64,000 nt of DNA from Pithys albifrons albifrons (Eukaryota; Chordata; Aves; Passeriformes; Thamnophilidae). Positions 47,936 through 60,400 of the stretch are shown here, piece after piece. Where the stretch lies: positions 114,067,727 through 114,131,726 of the forward strand of contig NC_092458.1 of assembly GCF_047495875.1 (NCBI RefSeq). Direction: 5' to 3'. Positions within the stretch are counted from its first letter, which is position 1, and each line of letters starts with the position of its first letter. The notes below the pieces were generated by a model. It saw only the letters and a list, made by a program, of their open reading frames with translations, had not been told where the DNA came from and ran no database searches. A program made the position numbers and the translations under genes.

Positions 47936-50900
47936 GCAAAGGTGTCCTGGCTACTGCTTTGGGAGCTTGCCCGTTTCTAGGCATGTTCCAGACTGGAGGG
48001 ATGGACCCCAGAGGAAGGGAAGTACCAAAGCAAAACTCTGCCAGACTCAAATTCGCCTTTTCCAGGCCCCACTGAAGACACACAAAGTGGAGCAGCAGCA
48101 GCAGCTGCTGTGCCTTCCTTTGGGGAGCTCAGAAATGCTGCCTGGATGATGCACTGGATTGACTGGGACAGTCAGTGGGAACAACAGAGGAGGTTCCAGC
48201 AGTGGGGGCCAGTATTCCTGTGCTCCAAGCCCTGTGGATTGGGATCAATAACAGCAGGAGTTTGGGGCAGCAAAGTTGGCACTTTAATAGGGATCGCCAC
48301 AAACCCAGGGGAAGGCTGTGTGTGATCTGCTCTCCCTCCGCACCTGAGTGGCAACAGGGAATTCTGGGGAAGGCACAATCCAAATCAAAGCTTTCCCAAT
48401 TAAACAGCTAAATTCCATTTCCATGAAGATCATCAGGAATATCCCTTGTAATGATTTGAAAATGGGAGGTGTTGAGACACCAGATGAGCAGTAACAGTAC
48501 AAAAGCTAAGGCAGATGAAGAGGTTTGTAGGGCATCAGTCATCACCCTCCTCACAGCAAGCTTTTAGAAACCACTTCTAAAAATGCTTTCTTTGCACTTG
48601 GGCCAAAACTGATGACTTGTTATTATAAACTAAGTGCTGGTGACTAGAATAGTTGGCATTCAAAGGGACTCGGGGTAAATACCACTGAACCAACTCAGGG
48701 GTTCACCAACATTCCCACCATGGAATAAGTTTTTATTTTTACAGATGGTCCTGAGAAAAATGAAGGACAGCATTTACAAGTCCCCACTTAGAATGCCCCA
48801 CCTGAGTTTCTCTACAGCACAGACTAGTCCTGCACACAGGCAGGATGGAAAACTAATGCCTTGGGTCAAAGGAACCCCTCCCACAGAACAGAGCACAGCT
48901 CTCACACTGCAATTCAAATTCAACAAATAACAAGATGTTGTTGGAGGTGTGGATAGAAGCAGATAACAAATCAAATTAAGACCCCTGAAAGTGCAGCTTA
49001 TTCCTAGAAAAACATAAAACCTCAAATAAAAGGTCAAGCATTATGCAATAAAACTAAAATGGAATATAGTATTTTTTTTTCTGTTAGATTTTTATTTTAA
49101 GTAACATTCATGAGCACTGAGCTCTCAGTCCAAATAACACTTGGGTAAAGCAATGGCTCTACCTCAGACTTCCCTTTTTTGGAAGGAAATTAATCCTCCA
49201 AGGTAAACATATGGAGAATCTTAATAAAGAAGAATCAAAATGTATATTACATGTAGTATTTTAAACCACAATAATTTGTAGTAGAGCAATTGAAAACATT
49301 TCCCTTTTTGCCTTAATTCAAAGCAAACAAATTTTATATGCACAAAAAGAAACAAGTTAAAGTAACTGGCACTACAGCAATGTTTACTATTCTCTAAGAT
49401 TTACTAGACATTTGTCCAAGTGAACAGCCTGGACTTGAGACAAAAGGACAGTGCAGGAGTTCTTTGGAAAGCACTGGGGACTCCAGGCATATGTTCTGGG
49501 AGCATTAAACAACAAGGATGCTTTGGCAGAGATCTCACAAGTATTTGAAAAGGTAATTATGGAAAAAAAGCCCCCAAACTTCAGGCTCAAAATGCTGCCA
49601 GTTCTTGCTTGATCAGTCTAAATCACACAGTATCCCATGTGAACTGGAACCCAATCTCTCATCTAATTGCTATGATAATTATTCTCAGATACTGGAAGAA
49701 CACAAATGGTCCATCTGTGAAGGAATTCAGTAACTGCAGCACAGAAAATTGCAGAAAAAAAATAGGCACAGTATGTGAGAGTGTGTATTTATCTATCTGT
49801 GCATGGGGGATGCATTTTAAGTCCAGTTTGAGAGGATCAAAATACCCCCAAATATGTGTCTAGATAAGAGAAAGTATTAAACAATGATGTGTAGTCATGG
49901 GTTTCTCTAGCATGTTGTAAAATAAATAAGGAAAAGGTAATAAATAATAAGGTAAACTAGCAAAATATAAAATTCATCCTTTTTTGGAGTCATATTTTGG
50001 GAAATTAAAATATGCTACTTTAATTATAAACAGTATTTCCAAAGTTTTAAGTCCCTCTTTATGGAAACTCGTGCTCTTACATAAAACATTCAATATATTC
50101 AAAATTTTCTGTCTGCTACTTACTCCTATTAATTAAGGGCAAACAATCCCCATTTTTGGGTCATTCCAAGGAGGCATTTATTGATAAACAGACCTGAGTC
50201 TATTTAGTGTTTCTCCCTCACTTTCCATCGGTCCTGCAGAAAAGCTTTGAAAAAGCTCATTCTCAGCCCAGACTGGAGACCTGTGACAGTTCCTGGACTC
50301 TGCAATCCCTTTGGGAGCCAAATGGGCTGGAAATGATTTTAGGAAAGTTCTTGTGGCCTCTTTTAAACAGCACTTAGATATGAAGGTTTCTGTCCCACCA
50401 TTAGAGCACTTGGGTTATAAAAGTAACACAGTGACAAAATAAGAAAAAAACTTGATAATCTCTTTTCTTGGTGTTGCTCCATCTCTACAGAACTTCACTT
50501 TTTTTTTTTCCCTGACGCAAAACATCTCACTGTTGTTATGATGATTTCAATGTCTTTGGAGGAGCTACGACTGTTAAAGATTTTTTTCATGTGAAATAAA
50601 GGAATTCTTTAATTAAGATTCCAGCCTTGCCAGAGTTTCACAGTCCTGAAGAGACTGAAATAAATATTAGTGATCTAGTGATTAATTCCAGTCTGATGTA
50701 GTAGGAATAAATGATCCACAGACAATATCTCTGTTTGCATCCTGTTTCTTGGCTTTGCTGCCACCTGCAGAAGGAAAGCCCAATTTAGGTATTTCTGGCC
50801 TAATTTCCACCATAAACCGAATGTGCACTTTTTCAAAGTTTCTCATGAACAAACAGAAATGGGTTGTCTGGATTTATAAACTAATCCAGACCTTTCAAAA

Positions 50901-51394
50901 ACCTTAAAGTGTTTTGTGAAGGAAAATAAAAGGAAAAAGCACATTTATTTCACTAGATCAAAAAAAGATTTCATATCATATGGAATTGAAACAGGTGCAC
51001 CTACATGTTTAGACTTTTTAAAGCATCATTTCCCCTTTAATATCTCTGAAAAGAAGTAATAAATAGAATGGGAATGAGTTTTATTAATTAAGTGCTTAAG
51101 TTTCTTTTAAGGCAAGCCTTAAGATTTTTGTTTTGTGTTCTTTTGTTTGTTTGGGTTTTTGTTTGTTTTTATTTCCCTTGGGGGTTTTGTTCTCTTTTTC
51201 TGAAAAGAATTCAGACTTGCCATCACTATCTCTAAAATGCAGTTCAGAAGTAAAAACAAATGACCTATTCAAACATTGCTAATTAGAACAGCTCATTTGG
51301 ATGGGACCTACAACACCACCATCCAGGCCAAATGCCAAATAAATAGTTCTGAAAAATGCCACTGGTAGATGGATGTCTTTTTAACCAGAAGTGC
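47936..51394. other. Unique DNA, no gene seen
   Basis: The first 450 bp are GC-richer, with a (CAG)n-like patch near 48095-48107. The remainder is AT-rich. No repeat family recognised. Confidence 0.4.
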
Positions 51395-51865
51395 TGGAGG
51401 GGCTGGAGCGGGGCCAGAGAAGAGCAACGAGGCTGGAGAAGGGAGTGGAGCACAAGTGCTGTGGGGAGAGGCTGAGGGAGCTGGGGGTGTTTAGCCTGGA
51501 GAAGAGGAGGCTCAGAGGTGACCTCAGCACTGTCTAGAACTGCCTGAAGGGAAGTTCTGGCCAGGTGGGGGTTGGTCTCTTCTCCCAGGCACTCAGCAAT
51601 AGGACAAGGGGGCACGATGGGCTCAAGCTCTGCCAGGGGAAATTGAAGTTGGAGAGCAGAAGGCAATTCTTTGCAGAGAGAGTGCTCAGGCATTGGAATG
51701 GGCTGTCCAGAGAGGGGGTGGATTCCCCATCCCTGGAGGTTTTTCAACTGAGTTTGGCCGTGGCACTGAGTGCCATGATCTGGTAAAGGGACTGGAGTTG
51801 GACCAAGGGTTGGACTTGATGATCTCGGAGGTCTTTTCCAACTCAATCCATTCTGTGACTCTGTG
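51395..51865 (+). mobile_element. CR1 LINE, 5'-truncated, about 470 bp
   Basis: Starts near GCTGGAGGGGCTGGAGCGGG and ends CATTCTGTGACTCTGTG. GCC-type motif (AGAAGGCAATTC). The end of ORF2 is open to the stop at 51786. In the 3' UTR stem, CCAACTC replaces CCAACCC, leaving one weakened pair. Confidence 0.95.
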
Positions 51866-53125
51866 AAAAGAAAGCTTTACAAACTGAAGACTAAGAAAAG
51901 AAATGCCAGGAATTAAACTCTTACTAATTTTAGTACTGCTGTTGATGGGGAAGAAGAGGCATAAGCAAAATGATGAAGGAAACTGGTAGAAATATTCCAA
52001 GATATGCAGGTGCTCCTTATGTGCACTCTGTCAGATTACAGACATTTTTGGCAGATTTGTCCTAGCACTTAAAAGAAAAAAGTTTGCTTGGATGGCAGGC
52101 TAATAACACAGCATTAATACAAGTTTCTCAACACATTCCTTGAAACTACAACAACAAAAATTCCATTGAGAAGTGAAAAATAAAAATAAAACCTCTTCTC
52201 ATCTTCTGTATATACCAAGGAATTGTGCCTACTTTAGAAAACACTATTAAGAAAATTTAATTTTCCAGAAGATAAAGATGTGTAGAGTTCAGGTTTTATT
52301 AATGGAGACTGAAAACATAATATTAGAAAATAAACAGTAGAAAATTCAGAGCTAAGAAATGAAGAGCAAAGGTGTTGCTTAATTTTTGTCTCAGAAGTAC
52401 TGAATTTATTTTCAGGGTTGCTTCAGTCAAGAGACCTTAATGGAAAGAAAACCAGCCATAGAAAACTGGATCTAGGCATCTTTAGCAAAATGGTAGAGAA
52501 TTAAAGAAGGAAAAACCCCAAACCTCTTGCTACGCTGTTGTTATTTTGTGTCTCAATGGGAAGAGAATGGCAGATGGAAGGATAAAATATGTTTACTCAT
52601 AGGGGGCCTTTGATATGCAAATGTACCTAAAAAAAAATCTCCCAAATAGCCACAAATATTTCAGTGCTTGCTGGAACTCTGCAGTGAAGCCAGAGCAGTT
52701 TTCTCATGCACTGCCCCCTCTTTTCCACAGGTCAAGCCCCAATATTTCCTCTTTCCAAAAAGCCCCATCAACCTCCATTATACTCAATATCCTCAGACTG
52801 CACAGTGTGCTGATATTTTTCATTTTTAGGGATTCATTCCCTTTCCAAACTGTCACAGGCACAGAAGGCTCAAACACAAGAAAAATTCTTGAAGATTATT
52901 TGAAGTTATCCCTTTTTCAAGACACTTGCCACAGCTGAGAGCTGACAGTAGGACTGAGATCATGCACTTCCCCCAGTCACAAGCCCTTTGGGAGAAAAAG
53001 AGCTACATATTAATATTTTAATAGCTTTGCAATGGAGTTTTCTCAGGAACGACACCTACTGTAACCATCTGATTGTTCCTCAGGATGCTCTTGTTTTATA
53101 GCCCTTTGGTCCTCTTGAAAAGGAA
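51866..53125. other. Unique AT-rich DNA, no feature seen
   Basis: No repeat family or coding signal recognised before the A/C array. Confidence 0.45.
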
Positions 53126-54530
53126 ATAACAACCCTCCAAACAAACAAACAAAACAAACCAAAAACAAACAAAAAAACCCAACAATCCCCCCCTTCAAAA
53201 GAAAACCCTAAACCCCCCCCTAACCCCCCCAAAACAAAAAAAAACCAAAAAACCCCAACCCCCCCCAAAAAATTGAAACCCCCACTAAAAAAAAAACAAA
53301 TGCCCCCAACCCCCGAAAAACAAAAAAATCCCAAAACCAAAAAAAAACCCCAAAACCAAAACCCCCAAAACCAAAACCCCCAAAACCAAAAAAACCCCAA
53401 AACCAAAACCCCAAAAAAACCAAAAAACCCCAAAACCAAAACCCAAAAAAAACCAAAAAACCCCAAAACCAAAACCCCAAAAAAACCAAAAAACCCCCAA
53501 ACAAAAACCCCAAAAAAACCAAAAAGAACCCCACAACCAAAAACCCCAAAAAAACCAAAAAGAACCCCACAACCAAAAACCCCAAAAAACCCAAAAAGAA
53601 CCCCACAACCAAAAACCCCAAAAAAACCAAAAAGAACCCCACAACCAAAAACCCCAAAAAAACCAAAAAGAACCCCACAACCAAAAAGAACCCCACAACC
53701 AAAAAGAACCCCACAACCAAAAAGAACCCCACAACCAAAAAGAACCCCACAACCAAAAAGAACCCCACAACCAAAAAGAACCCCACAACCAAAAAGAACC
53801 CCACAACCAAAAAGAACCCCACAACCAAAAAGAACCCCACAACCAAAAAAACCCACAACCAAAAAGAACCCCACAACCAAAAAAACCCACAACCAAAAAG
53901 AACCCCACAACCAAAAAGAACCCCACAACCAAAAAGAACCCCACAACCAAAAAAACCCACAACCAAAAAAACCCACAACCAAAAAAACCCACAACCAAAA
54001 AAACCCACAACCAAAAAAACCCACAACCAAAAAAACCCACAACCAAAAAAACCCACAACCAAAAAAACCCACAACCAAAAAAACCCACAACCAAAAAAAC
54101 CCACAACCAAAAAAACCCACAACCAAAAAAACCCACAACCAAAAAAACCCACAACCAAAAAAACCCACAACCAAAAAAACCCACAACCAAAAAAACCCAC
54201 AACCAAAAAAACCCACAACCAAAAAAACCCACAACCAAAAAAACCCACAACCAAAAAAACCCACAACCAAAAAAACCCACAACCAAAAAAACCCACAACC
54301 AAAAAAACCCACAACCAAAAAAACCCACAACCAAAAAAACCCACAACCAAAAAAACCCACAACCAAAAAAAACCCAAAACCAAAAAAAATCCAAAACCAA
54401 AAAAACCCAAACCAAAAAAAACCCAAACCAAAAAAAATCACACAACAAAAACCCCCACAAAACCAAACCAACCAAAAAAAAAAACAAACAAAAACCCCAC
54501 AAAAACCCAACAGAAAGAACCACCTCACTC
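53126..54530. repeat. A/C-only satellite, about 1.4 kb, with stepwise unit change
   Basis: From left to right the period shifts: irregular A/C runs (to about 53330), about 33-bp units (to about 53520), about 36-bp units (to about 53670), 18-bp units of CCCCACAACCAAAAAGAA (to about 53936), then a 16-bp array of CCCACAACCAAAAAAA (about 27 copies, to about 54368), and irregular flanks. No T occurs from 53330 to 54389, and neither T nor G from 53937 to 54389. The 429-aa plus frame and the 528-, 421- and 403-aa minus frames exist only because the strands lack stop-forming bases. Confidence 0.97.
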
Positions 54531-56527
54531 CCTTCGGAAGTGGAAAACAAAGTGGCTCCTGAGAGGCCCCAGAGAGTACTCGGGAAAAAGTAAAAGTCCT
54601 GACACTGTGGAAGTGAAAGCCAAAACTCAACACCACACGGGCATCTTCACTGTCACTACCACTCATTTCTGAATTAATAACAGTTTCCCTGTGCTGTTGG
54701 TTTTCAGGCTACATTGCTGTGCTCACACAATTAACGAGCAGGGAAAGAGGGATGAGGCACAGGATAAAGAGCCAATCAAACCCCAATTACTCCAATTGCT
54801 GCCCCAGCAGCTACACTGTGGGTTTTTTGGATGCAGACACTGCAAAAATTACCAAAGACAGTGATTTAGTCCAAAATCAATAGGTTGTTTTACAGCTGCT
54901 GTGCCTGCGTTTCTCTCAAGTTTCCCTAATTTATTCCTAAAGAGTAGGGAAGTCCGTAAATCAGAAACAAAGGGAACAGTTTTACTGGTTTCTCTCGGGA
55001 GAAAATCCTTTTTTTATGATACAATTCCTTTACTGCCAAGTGCAAATATTACTGTCCAGTGCTTGTTATTTCTTACAGTTTGCATTATTTTATTGCTAAT
55101 AAGACTGGCTATTTCAGGGAAAAAAAAAAGGAAAAAAAAGAACCATAAAAGAACCAAAAAAGAAACCAAAAAAACCTTTGAACATTTAAAATGAGAACTT
55201 CCACACTGTGGATCAAATCCTTCTTTCTGCTCACGATGTTGCAGCTTTCCCAACACATTTACAATGCAGGGATTTCTAGAAATGGAGAAGAAACCAAACT
55301 AGGCCCACACAGGCACTGGCACAAGTGTGGTGGGATAGGAGAGAGCGTTTCAGCTTTGGATCTTTTTCCTGTCACAAGGAGATTTATTCCAACTCAGCAC
55401 TCACAGGATTAGATCAGTCTCAGTGGTGCTTTTTGAAATGATGGGGTGAGTTTTGCATCATTAGACCAGGCAATGTTAAAAAAACCCCAAAATCCACTAC
55501 TTCTCTCTTAGTAGCCTCCAGTGTTTGTAAGCAAATAAAATACAGCCACTGAGAACAGGCTCACAATTATTTACAGGGGTTTTAATTTATATTGGCATTA
55601 CTTGTTTTGCTACAGCTACCTGGAACACGGGTGGCTGGTTTTAAAATTTATTCTCTTTCAGAGAAAGAATTCAGTTTAAGCAAGGGGTTTGTAGTCACAG
55701 CAGTTTGTGTCATGGCATTCTTAGATTTAAACATGAAGTTATTTCTAAGATTTAGAATGTCATGATCACACATCTGCATGTAAGTGTCACACCACCAGCA
55801 TAAAACAGCCTGAACTGTTAGAAGAGATTTTCTCCTATAACTTTGCTTCCTCTGTTGCACATTTATACTTAAAGAAACCAAGACACCCAACAAGCTGCCT
55901 GGAGAACTTAAACGACAACAGTGGGGAATTGAGAAGGTGGTTGGGCCTGCTGATCCCTGCAAGTGTTGTCTCCATCTAATTTGAGTCTGTACCAGTATTT
56001 AATAACTATAAAGTTGATGGCTAGAGGGTTTTTCCCTAATTATGTTTGCACATGTGTATTAACAATTATTCAGTCCACCTCTGACTTGATTGACTTGCAT
56101 GACTTTAATGGAAATAAGTCACTATTTTCCTTTGGAAAAGACAAACCTTTCACTCACCATCCCTAAATTTTGTCATCACTTCCATGTCCAAAATAATAAT
56201 AAAAATCTCATCAGGATCATAAGCCAGAGCTGCCAATGATCACATGGACTGATACTGAAAATTCTGAGTATTTTCATGGGCATAAATCAGCATTGTAGGA
56301 CCCAAAACAGAGGCTTAAACTTTACTATAAATGGTAAAGAACGAGTGAAGTGTTTTAAAAGTTTAACCAGGAAAGGAGCAGCAAAGTGATGTCAGATTAT
56401 CATAATTATTGTATTAAAAACAAGGTGCAACAAGAGCAGACAACAAAAAGTCTGCCATGGGAATTCACCCTCAGGACACTCATTCTCTGCAAACAGAAAT
56501 CATTCATAAAAAGAGGATGTGCACATT
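54531..56527. other. Unique DNA, no gene seen
   Basis: AT-rich with an A-rich patch at 55122-55170. No repeat family or coding signal recognised. Confidence 0.45.
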
Positions 56528-57475
56528 AGAATCACAGAATCACAGAATGGATTGGGTTGGAAAAGACCTCTGACATCATCAAGTCCAACCCTTGGTCCAA
56601 CTCCAGTCCCTTTACCAGATCATGGCACTCAGTGCCACGGCCAAACTCAGTTGAAAAACCTCCAGGGATGGGGAATCCACCCCCTCTCTGGGCAGCCCAT
56701 TCCAATGCCTGAGCACTCTCTCTGCAAAGAATTTTTTTCTGATCTCCAACTTCAATTTCCCCTGGCAGAGCTTGAGCCCATCGTGCCCCCTTGTCCTATT
56801 GCTGAGTGCCTGGGAGAAGAGACCAACCCCCACCTGGCCAGAACTTCCCTTCAGGCAGTTCCAGACAGTGCTGAGGTCACCTCTGAGCCTCCTCTTCTCC
56901 AGGCTAAACACCCCCAGCTCCCTCAGCCTCTCCCCACAGCACTTGTGCTCCACTCCCTTCTCCAGCCTTGTTGCTCTTCTCTGACCCCGCTCCAGCCCCT
57001 CAATCTCTTTCCTGAACTGAGGGGCCCAGAACTGAACACAACACTCAAGGTGTGGCCTCCCCAAGGCAGAGTCCAGGGGAAGGGTCACTGCCCTGGGCCT
57101 GCTGGCCACGCTAGTTTGGATCCAGGCCAGGATCCCCTTGGCCTTCTTGGCCACCTGGGCACACTGTTGGCTCCTGTTGAGCTTCCTGTCCCTCAGTCCC
57201 CCCAGGTCCCTTTCTGCCTGGCTGCTCTCCAGCCACTCTCTGCCCAGCCTGAAGCGCTGCAGGGGGTTGGGGTGGCCAAAGGGCAGGACCTGTACTTGGC
57301 CTTGTTGAACTTTGTCCCATTGGAATCAGCCCATCTCTCCAGTCTATCCAGATCCCTCTGCAGAGCCCTCCTGCCTTCCAGCAGGTTGACACTCCCTCCC
57401 AATTTGGTGTCATCAGCAAATTTGCTGATGATGGACTCAATCCCCTCATCTAAATCATCAATAAAGATGTTAAAC
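56528..57475 (-). mobile_element. CR1 LINE, longest copy in the window, about 950 bp
   Basis: On the minus strand it runs from the reverse transcriptase region (start near 57475, GTTTAACATCTTTATTGATG) through ORF2 to the stop at 56612, the 3' UTR and the tail at 56528. TTTTTTT-type motif (GAATTTTTTTCTGA). It supplies the order of parts needed to interpret the deleted copy at 10.2 kb. Confidence 0.96.
56612..57475 (-). pseudogene. CR1 ORF2 fragment: reverse transcriptase motif C to C-terminus, one frameshift
   Basis: Minus-strand translation gives [20 protein letters not shown] (with FADD catalytic motif), then [20 protein letters not shown]. After a shift it continues [40 protein letters not shown] and the usual end ALSAMIW-stop. 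The last 180 residues are open without a break. The shift lies near 57210, where CCCTTTCTGCC has two bases more than CCCTCTGCC of the copy at 20.8 kb. The endonuclease and the N-terminal half of the polymerase are missing. The element is dead by truncation, yet its remaining part is little decayed, suggesting fairly recent insertion. Confidence 0.94.
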
Positions 57476-60400
57476 TTTACCTTGTTCCCTGTGTGTTGAT
57501 GAGTCATTGCTGTGAAAGCCAACATGACAATGCACAGCTCCTTCTATCTCCAGTTTAAGCCCTACTGGATGTTGCAGCTTTCCCATGTTCTGTGTAGTCT
57601 CCACTTTGCCAAGATTGATCAAAACAAGCATTTCAGAGGAACTCAGCAAGATGCAATTGGCTTTGGTTTGAAATTACCACTGAAATTTCTAAATCCACAG
57701 AGCAGAATAAGTATCTTGCAGGAATTATTTGCAAGTCTGTTACGTCTGACTGGAAAGAAATGCAGAGTTTGGCTCTAGACCACCTCAGTCCTGCTGTCAG
57801 ATTAAAGCTGAGTCTATTCATCAACAACCAGGTTTTGCAATGTAATTAATTTGCTGTAGAAAGCCCTAAAAGTGCAGTTTACCAACCAGCACAAAACAGG
57901 GAAGAGAGAAACAATTTTCTCTGCTTTCAACTAAGTATTTCTTGGATCATTTTAACAGCAAACAAAAACCATGAGTTTTACTTCATCTCATTATTCCATT
58001 CCACCATTTACCACCACGATTTAACTGAGAGCCATGTAGTTCTAGGAGAGAAATTTGTATTCTTTTACCAGTTTCAGTGTTCTCTGCTGCTGCCCATGAG
58101 TTGCAGCTATGCAGGATAAGTAAGAAAAGCAAATTTATCTTTCTGTTCTTGCATTTTTTGTTTCAGTTTTTCAGCCACTGGGGTATTACTTATGTATTCC
58201 ACAGACTTCATTCCCTTCTACACTTTTATCTGGTTTTCCATTAAACGCTGTGGTTTATTTGGGGACTTCGCACTAAGTATTTGGATTTTCAACAAATATT
58301 AAAAGCTCTCAAACATGAATTTTTAGTTCAAAATTTAGGCCACTTGATCAAGTCACAAAAACAATACAGCCCACACGACCCAAGTTGTTGAAAGTAAAAT
58401 ACTTAGAGGAAAAAAACCCAAACAACAAACACTTTAAAAACCAAATAATAAGCACTTGGGATCAGAAAATCATTGTCTAACAAAAGTTAAACATCTTGCA
58501 TGGTTTGGGTACAGTTAAAAAATCCAACATCAGGGTATCCAAAAGCCATTTAAAAGTGAGTTTTGAATTTTCTATACTGCTCTAAATATAATATTTTTTC
58601 AAGTTTTGTTCCATCAGTATACTTGGTGTTTCTTAAGAACACAGAATTAAAAAGAAATAAAAATCTTCTAATCAATCTCAGGTCTTTGAGAATTGAAAAT
58701 GATCTTTTGCAAAACCAAATTCCTTCCAAACAAGCCAGGTTAGTAAGAAATTATGTGACATGACCTGTTAATTGCACTAATTGGGTGTGTAATTTTAAAC
58801 AACTGAGATAAAGAGGGAAAATGACAACAATTCATCATTTACAAAGATTTACATGCAGAAATAATCAAATTTATTATGCATTTACCACGAATCAAAGAGT
58901 CCTTATTCTGATTTAGAAAGGGAAATGTCCATGTCCTCCTACTCTGGGATTTGCCTTTACAGGAATCCTGAACTCCACAAACAAACCCTGACTTCAGGTT
59001 TCTCCCTCTCCTGCCTCAGTGGGACTGCAGATTCTTTTCTTTCTTCTAAATGGGGTGGAAAATTTACTCAGAGTGACAAATAAAAATTACTTTGACATCT
59101 TTAACTGTTATTCCAGTCTGTGATACCCCAATAATTCAACACTGAATTCCTTGCTATCCATATGGAGGCACCTGGAGCAAACTAATAAGACTTCCCCATG
59201 AGAAAATAGTTCCATATTAAATTATATTAAACATTGGTTTTCAAATATTGCTTGAAAATAATTGCAATAAAAATATTGCTTGAAAATAATTGCACTAAAA
59301 TTACACCAGGCAGATCTGTGAGGAGTATTACAGCAAGCAGGACCTATAAAATCATATTCCACAAGTGAAATAAATACTTCAGGACAGCAGATTATTCATT
59401 AAATTTGGGAAGGGTTTTATCTGCCCACTCCCCATCTCAATTTCTTGTCTATGCTGGCAATGGTATGTAAAACACTCACATATTAAAATATCTTTTAAAT
59501 ATGATTCTTCAGTTCTTCTATCTCAGTTACTCAGTTTTTCCCTTGAAGGTTGGTTTGCACTCAGATTGAAGTCTACATTTTGACTCTGCATAAAAGAGAG
59601 GCTGCTGTTAAATTCTCTGTCCCACAGGGACTTTATTAGGGCTGCTCCTGAACTGTGCATCGTTTTAATTAGAATTAACACTTTCATCTTGTTTATGAAT
59701 ATATGTAAGATAAGCTTTGAAATATTTAACACCTGGGAATACCTTCAAGCTGTCACAGCAAAATTAAGACATCTCACATCCCAAAGTATTATTATATAAG
59801 AGCCAGATCCCAAATAACTAAACAGCCATTGTTGGCATTTGGAGGATAATCTTTCTGTGCATACATTTCCCTGTCCCTTGGGAATTTATCCAGGCTTTGA
59901 TCAGAACCCCTTTGAAGCAGCATTTCTTTAAAGAGAGACATTTCAAGCACAGCCTTTGACTCAGTTGGATGTTTCCCTGGTAGGAAGGAGACCTGTTTCG
60001 CATAATTTATTCTACATTAGCAGACACATCCCTGGAACAGCACCGGCCTCTTCCCAAGGATCACCTTCCTTTGGTGAGGTATTTACTCTGCAGGATGGAA
60101 AGGGTCATACAAGTTACTGTTCAAAAGGCCACCAGCTCCAGGTCAGTCCCCTCTCATGAACTCAAGATTCTTCTCCTGTGATCTGATGGGACTCTTACAA
60201 GTCAAATTAAGGGAGGTGGAAGCCAATCAAACAAAAATTACAATTACTTATTTATTACAATTAATAACATTGCAGTTGCCATCCAATTATTTTCGCTAAT
60301 TTTTTTTTCTTTCATCTGATAAGAGCTTGAGCTTGTGAGTACCCTCCAAACTACTTTGCTCAAGTGATGCCTCCAACATGACACAAATGTTGATTGGTGT

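Noticed and set aside
47129..48083. 265-aa (K/E/R) and 293-aa (F/L/S) open frames
   Set aside because: By-products of the homopurine tract. TAA, TAG and TGA need T on the plus strand, which is absent there.
53080..54666. Open frames of 400-528 aa on both strands
   Set aside because: They lie in an A/C-only array. Without T on one strand the stop codons cannot occur there, and the other strand (G/T only) can form few. The translations are short-period K/T/N/P/Q or G/F/L/W/V repeats.
56519..57499. 326-aa plus-strand frame, and similar plus or minus frames over every CR1
   Set aside because: This is the antisense of CR1. The same antisense translation (for example CPIAECLGEETNPHLARTSL) appears at every copy, so it is a shadow of ORF2.
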